The notes under the pieces were generated by a model. That model saw only the letters and a list, made by a program, of their open reading frames with translations. It ran no database searches and was not told the DNA's origin. A stretch of 8,425 nucleotides of DNA from Carthagonibacter metallireducens (GTDB lineage Bacteria > Gemmatimonadota > Gemmatimonadetes > Palauibacterales > Palauibacteraceae): NCBI GenBank assembly GCA_023554445.1, contig JAMJQQ010000047.1, positions 1 to 8,425 of the forward strand, in the 5' to 3' direction. The position numbers and the translations under genes were made by a program. Positions 5,634 through 8,425 of this stretch are shown here, one piece after another. Each line of letters begins with the position of its first letter. Positions within the stretch are counted from its first letter, which is position 1.

Positions 5634-8046
5634 ACTGAACGAGATCCAGGCGGCTCTCGCTGGAGCGGCGGGTCCCGTCGGAGCTCCGAAGCCAGGCGAA
5701 ATGTCCGTTCTCGGCCGGCGAAATCGCCGGTACGAAGGACATTCCAAGTCCACCGGCCGGGAGCTCTACACGGACGATCTGGCACTCCCCGGCATGCTGC
5801 ACGGAAAGATCCTCCGCAGCCCCCACCCGCACGCGCGGATCCTGTCGATCGACACCTCTGACGCCGAGGCGATTCCAGGAGTAGCTGCCGTAATCACCGG
5901 CGCCGACATGCCCGTGGAATTCGGCATCATTCCCTGGACTCGCGACGAGCATGCCCTCGCGGTCGAGAGGGTTCGCTACGTCGGCGACGCCGTGGCAGCG
6001 GTAGCGGCCCGGGACGAGGACACCGCGAATCGAGCCCTCGCGGCGATCCACGTCGAGTACGAGACCCTTCCGGCGCTCCTCGAGCCGCGGGACTCGTTGA
6101 ACACCTCTGCCGTGCAGATCCACGAGCCGAAGAGGGAGGGCCGCAACGGCAACGTGACCAAACACGTCCGGCTCGAATTCGGACCGGTGGACGACGAAAT
6201 GGACGCGTCCGACGTGGTCGTCGAGGGGGAGTACTACTTCCATGGGACTACGCATGCGCCGATAGAGCCGCATTGTGCGATCGCGCACGCGGGAGCCGAC
6301 GGACTTCTGACCATCTGGTCGTCGACGCAGGTGCCCCACTACCTGCAGCGCGAGCTCGCCAGGGTGCTCGGACTCGATGTGGCCCGGATCCGGGTGATTC
6401 AGCCTGCGGTGGGAGGGGCGTTCGGAGGCAAATCAGAGCCGTTCGACCTCGAGTTCTGCGTCGCGGCGCTGTCCATCCGCACCGGACGACCGGTCAAGGT
6501 GCTCTATACCCGGGAGGAGCTCTTCTACTCGCATCGAGGCCGCCATCCGATCGAGATGTGGTACCGCGTCGGTGCTTCGAAAGATGGCGCCCTGAAGGCG
6601 GTGGACGCCCGGTCGCTGCTGGACGGTGGTGCGTACGCGTCATTCGGACTGGTGACGACCTACTACAGCGGCCAGCTTCTGACGGCCCCTTACCGCCTGG
6701 GTTCGTACCGATTCGAATCCACGCGGGTCTACACCAACAAACCGGCCTGCGGGCCGAAGCGCGGTCATGGCTCGGTTCAGCCCCGCTTCGCCTTCGAAGT
6801 ATCGCTGGATAAGCTGGCCACCGAACTGGGCATCGATCCGATCGAGCTTCGACGCCGGAATTTCATGGGCACGGGCGAGACGGTGAACGAGTTCCGAGTC
6901 CGCTCGAACGGGTTTCTCGAGTGCCTCGACGCGGTCGAGAGGGCCAGCGGCTGGAAACAGAAGTACGGTCGTATGCCGTTCGGCCGCGGGCTCGGAGTGG
7001 CTGGGTCGTGCTACATCAGCGGCACCAACTACCCGATCTATCCGAATTCGATGCCACAGGCGGCTGCACAGGTTCAAATCGAACGCTCGGGACGGGTCAC
7101 GGTATTCCACGGCGCCTCCGAGATCGGGCAGGGCTCCGATTCCACGATGGCGGCGATCGCCGCCGAAGAACTCGGCGTTCCGCTCGGCTACGTACGCGTC
7201 GTATCGGCCGATACCGACCTGGTTCCGGTGGATCTGGGTGCGTACTCATCGCGCGAGACGCTGATGGTCGGGAACGCGACTCGGTCGGCCTGCCGGGAAC
7301 TGGCGGAGAGGGTGGTCGGGGCACTCGCCACGGCGTGGGACCTGCCCGAAGCCCGGATCCGCCTCGCGAACGGCTGGGCTCACGAGCTGGCAGAGGACGG
7401 GGTCTCCGATGGTTCCGTGGGCGACGAGCGGTCGAACGGGCTCCGTCGAATTCCGATCGCGGAGGCGTTTCAGCTGGCGGAGGCGGCGCACGGCACACTC
7501 GGAGCGGTCGGACACTACGACACGCCCAAGGATGTCCACGGGGAGTATCGGGGCGGTACGATCGGAGCGTCCCCTGCCTATTCCTTCACGGCTCACGTAG
7601 CCGAGGTCGAGGTGGATGCAGATACCGGATTCGTGGATGTGAAGACGATCTGGGTGGCGCACGACTGTGGGAAGGCGCTGAATCCGATGCTCGTGGAAGG
7701 CCAGATGGAGGGCTCGGCGTACATGGGATTCGGAGAGGCATTGATGGAGCACCACGCGGTCAAACGGGGCGGTCCCGAGCATGGTCTGCACGATGCGCCG
7801 TCGCTTCTCGACTACCGGATTCCGACCTCGCGGGACTGCCCCGAATTCGTCTCACTGGTCGTGGAGTCGAACGACCCCGAGGGGCCCTATGGGGCCAAGG
7901 AAGCCGGCGAGGGGCCGCTTCATCCGTCCCTGCCGGCGATCGCCAACGCGATCTATGACGCGGTAGGAATCCGCATGGACCGGCTGCCCTTCACGCCCGA
8001 TCGGGTATGGCGGGCGCTCAGAACTTCTCGCCCTTCTTCTCCCTGA
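5620..8046 (+). CDS. Molybdopterin-binding catalytic subunit, xanthine dehydrogenase / 4-hydroxybenzoyl-CoA reductase alpha-like
   Basis: This 808-residue subunit would bind the Mo-cytosine-dinucleotide-type cofactor. It would hydroxylate, or in the 4-hydroxybenzoyl-CoA reductase branch reductively dehydroxylate, an aromatic or heterocyclic substrate. The first domain begins near GRELYTDDLALPGMLHGKIL. Cofactor motifs follow in the expected order: GGAFGGK (265-271), the CGPKRGHG loop (377-384), EIGQG with Gln504, and the C-terminal GAKEAGEG, where E764 should be the catalytic base. The CGxxRGHG loop, the AYSSRETLMVGNA segment and the LDYRIPT/GAKEAGEG end resemble the HcrA branch as I recall it. 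The AYRCSFR loop of form I CO dehydrogenase is absent. ATG 5620 is used, overlapping the small-subunit gene by 14 bp; a GTG at 5614 is a possible alternative. There is no signal peptide, so it should be cytoplasmic. No FAD subunit or maturation gene is adjacent. The 3' end overlaps the next gene convergently. Superfamily sure, substrate unknown. Confidence 0.93.
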   Translation: MHPDELNEIQAALAGAAGPVGAPKPGEMSVLGRRNRRYEGHSKSTGRELYTDDLALPGMLHGKILRSPHPHARILSIDTSDAEAIPGVAAVITGADMPVEFGIIPWTRDEHALAVERVRYVGDAVAAVAARDEDTANRALAAIHVEYETLPALLEPRDSLNTSAVQIHEPKREGRNGNVTKHVRLEFGPVDDEMDASDVVVEGEYYFHGTTHAPIEPHCAIAHAGADGLLTIWSSTQVPHYLQRELARVLGLDVARIRVIQPAVGGAFGGKSEPFDLEFCVAALSIRTGRPVKVLYTREELFYSHRGRHPIEMWYRVGASKDGALKAVDARSLLDGGAYASFGLVTTYYSGQLLTAPYRLGSYRFESTRVYTNKPACGPKRGHGSVQPRFAFEVSLDKLATELGIDPIELRRRNFMGTGETVNEFRVRSNGFLECLDAVERASGWKQKYGRMPFGRGLGVAGSCYISGTNYPIYPNSMPQAAAQVQIERSGRVTVFHGASEIGQGSDSTMAAIAAEELGVPLGYVRVVSADTDLVPVDLGAYSSRETLMVGNATRSACRELAERVVGALATAWDLPEARIRLANGWAHELAEDGVSDGSVGDERSNGLRRIPIAEAFQLAEAAHGTLGAVGHYDTPKDVHGEYRGGTIGASPAYSFTAHVAEVEVDADTGFVDVKTIWVAHDCGKALNPMLVEGQMEGSAYMGFGEALMEHHAVKRGGPEHGLHDAPSLLDYRIPTSRDCPEFVSLVVESNDPEGPYGAKEAGEGPLHPSLPAIANAIYDAVGIRMDRLPFTPDRVWRALRTSRPSSP

Positions 8047-8425
8047 ACTGACTGCCCACGGGCCGGATACGCGGCCACATGGTGTGGAAGTAGAGCGCGA
8101 ATCCCACGAACTGAGCCGCCGCTGCCGCGACGATCACCCAGCCGTGCCAGCCGCCCGGTTCCGCCGGCCCGGTCGCTTCCGCCACGAACCTCAGGGCCGT
8201 GGCCGGCGCCAGAAGCCACCACGCGACCTCGATCCGACGCGGACGATACCGATCGTCGTCCCTGGCGGGGCGTGGAAACATCCACAGCGCGACTCCGAGG
8301 ATCAGGAACATCACGAAGCCGATGGCCACCAGATGAGAGTGGGCCGAGACCTGGTGAGGAGTGGGCCAGATACCAAGGATCTCGCGTCGGTAGAGAAGCC
8401 AGCCCCCGTATGCCAGTCCTGTGAA
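8018..8425 (-). CDS. Membrane protein resembling a small heme-copper oxidase subunit I relative, N-terminus beyond window
   Basis: The reading frame stays open from base 8425 to the TGA at 8018-8020, giving 135 C-terminal residues of a longer protein. Three hydrophobic segments are visible: one after PTPHQVSAHSHL running through AIGFVMFLILGVALWMFPR, one around EVAWWLLAPATALRFV, and one around GWVIVAAAAAQFVGFALYF. A basic tail ends in REKKGEKF. The AHSHL...GF...MFPR pattern recalls the His-rich helix of NorB/cbb3-type oxidase subunit I proteins and their short relatives. The histidines at visible residues 24, 29 and 31 are candidate heme or metal ligands. A GTG at 8329 would exclude these histidines and is unlikely to be the start. 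With the N-terminus missing I cannot say whether it is a full oxidase subunit or a short paralogue. It overlaps the molybdenum subunit gene by 29 bp tail to tail. Confidence 0.6.
   Translation of the reverse strand, partial: FTGLAYGGWLLYRREILGIWPTPHQVSAHSHLVAIGFVMFLILGVALWMFPRPARDDDRYRPRRIEVAWWLLAPATALRFVAEATGPAEPGGWHGWVIVAAAAAQFVGFALYFHTMWPRIRPVGSQFREKKGEKF

Noticed and set aside
6921..7958. 345-residue plus-strand frame inside the molybdenum subunit
   Set aside because: It is an out-of-frame shadow of a gene with all conserved cofactor motifs; composition is Arg/Gly-rich with no recognisable domain.
5620..8046. Aerobic carbon monoxide dehydrogenase large subunit
   Set aside because: The AYRCSFR active-site loop is absent, replaced by PACGPKRGHG, and no FAD (CoxM) gene is adjacent.
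8061..8087. Small hairpins GGCCG...CGGCC and CCACA...TGTGG as terminators
   Set aside because: Stems of only 5 bp without U-tracts are expected by chance in DNA this GC-rich.

Overview
This high-GC window is compact bacterial chromosome. It holds eight protein-coding genes on both strands, with no gap over about 125 bp. I see no RNA gene, insertion sequence, integrase, attachment site, CRISPR array or plasmid function. The gene mix (priA, a short HNH protein next to a Tat component, secreted jelly-roll-like and lipoprotein genes, a molybdenum hydroxylase, an oxidase-like membrane protein) and the GC-rich coding style fit an environmental bacterium, perhaps Gemmatimonadota or a relative. That placement is a weak inference; nothing here fixes the phylum.

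Layout. (1) Positions 1-1653, minus strand: most of priA, the replication-restart helicase, with its C-terminus cut by the window edge. (2) Positions 1762-2763, plus strand: a tight two-gene unit of an HNH-nuclease-family protein and a TatA/TatB-type translocase component, diverging from priA. (3) Positions 2729-5013, minus strand: two coupled genes for exported proteins, a signal-peptide protein with a jelly-roll-like domain and a lipoprotein with propeller-like repeats. (4) Positions 5139-8046, plus strand: a 2Fe-2S subunit and a molybdopterin subunit of a xanthine-dehydrogenase-superfamily enzyme. They resemble the gamma and alpha subunits of 4-hydroxybenzoyl-CoA reductase, and no FAD subunit lies beside them. 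(5) Positions 8018-8425, minus strand: the 3' end of a multi-pass, His-rich membrane protein that resembles a small heme-copper-oxidase subunit I relative.

How the pieces relate. The two divergent intergenic spacers (1654-1761 and 5014-5138) hold the only obvious room for promoters. Each carries a similar plus-strand element, TTGAC(G/C) - 16 bp - TCTAA(A/C). Both convergent junctions (2729-2763 and 8018-8046) are overlapping gene ends rather than intergenic terminators. The exported-protein pair overlaps by 4 bp and the molybdenum enzyme pair by 14 bp, so each pair is probably translationally coupled. I find no strong case for a wholly new system. The best leads are the FAD-less molybdenum hydroxylase with unknown substrate and the uncharacterised pair of exported proteins.
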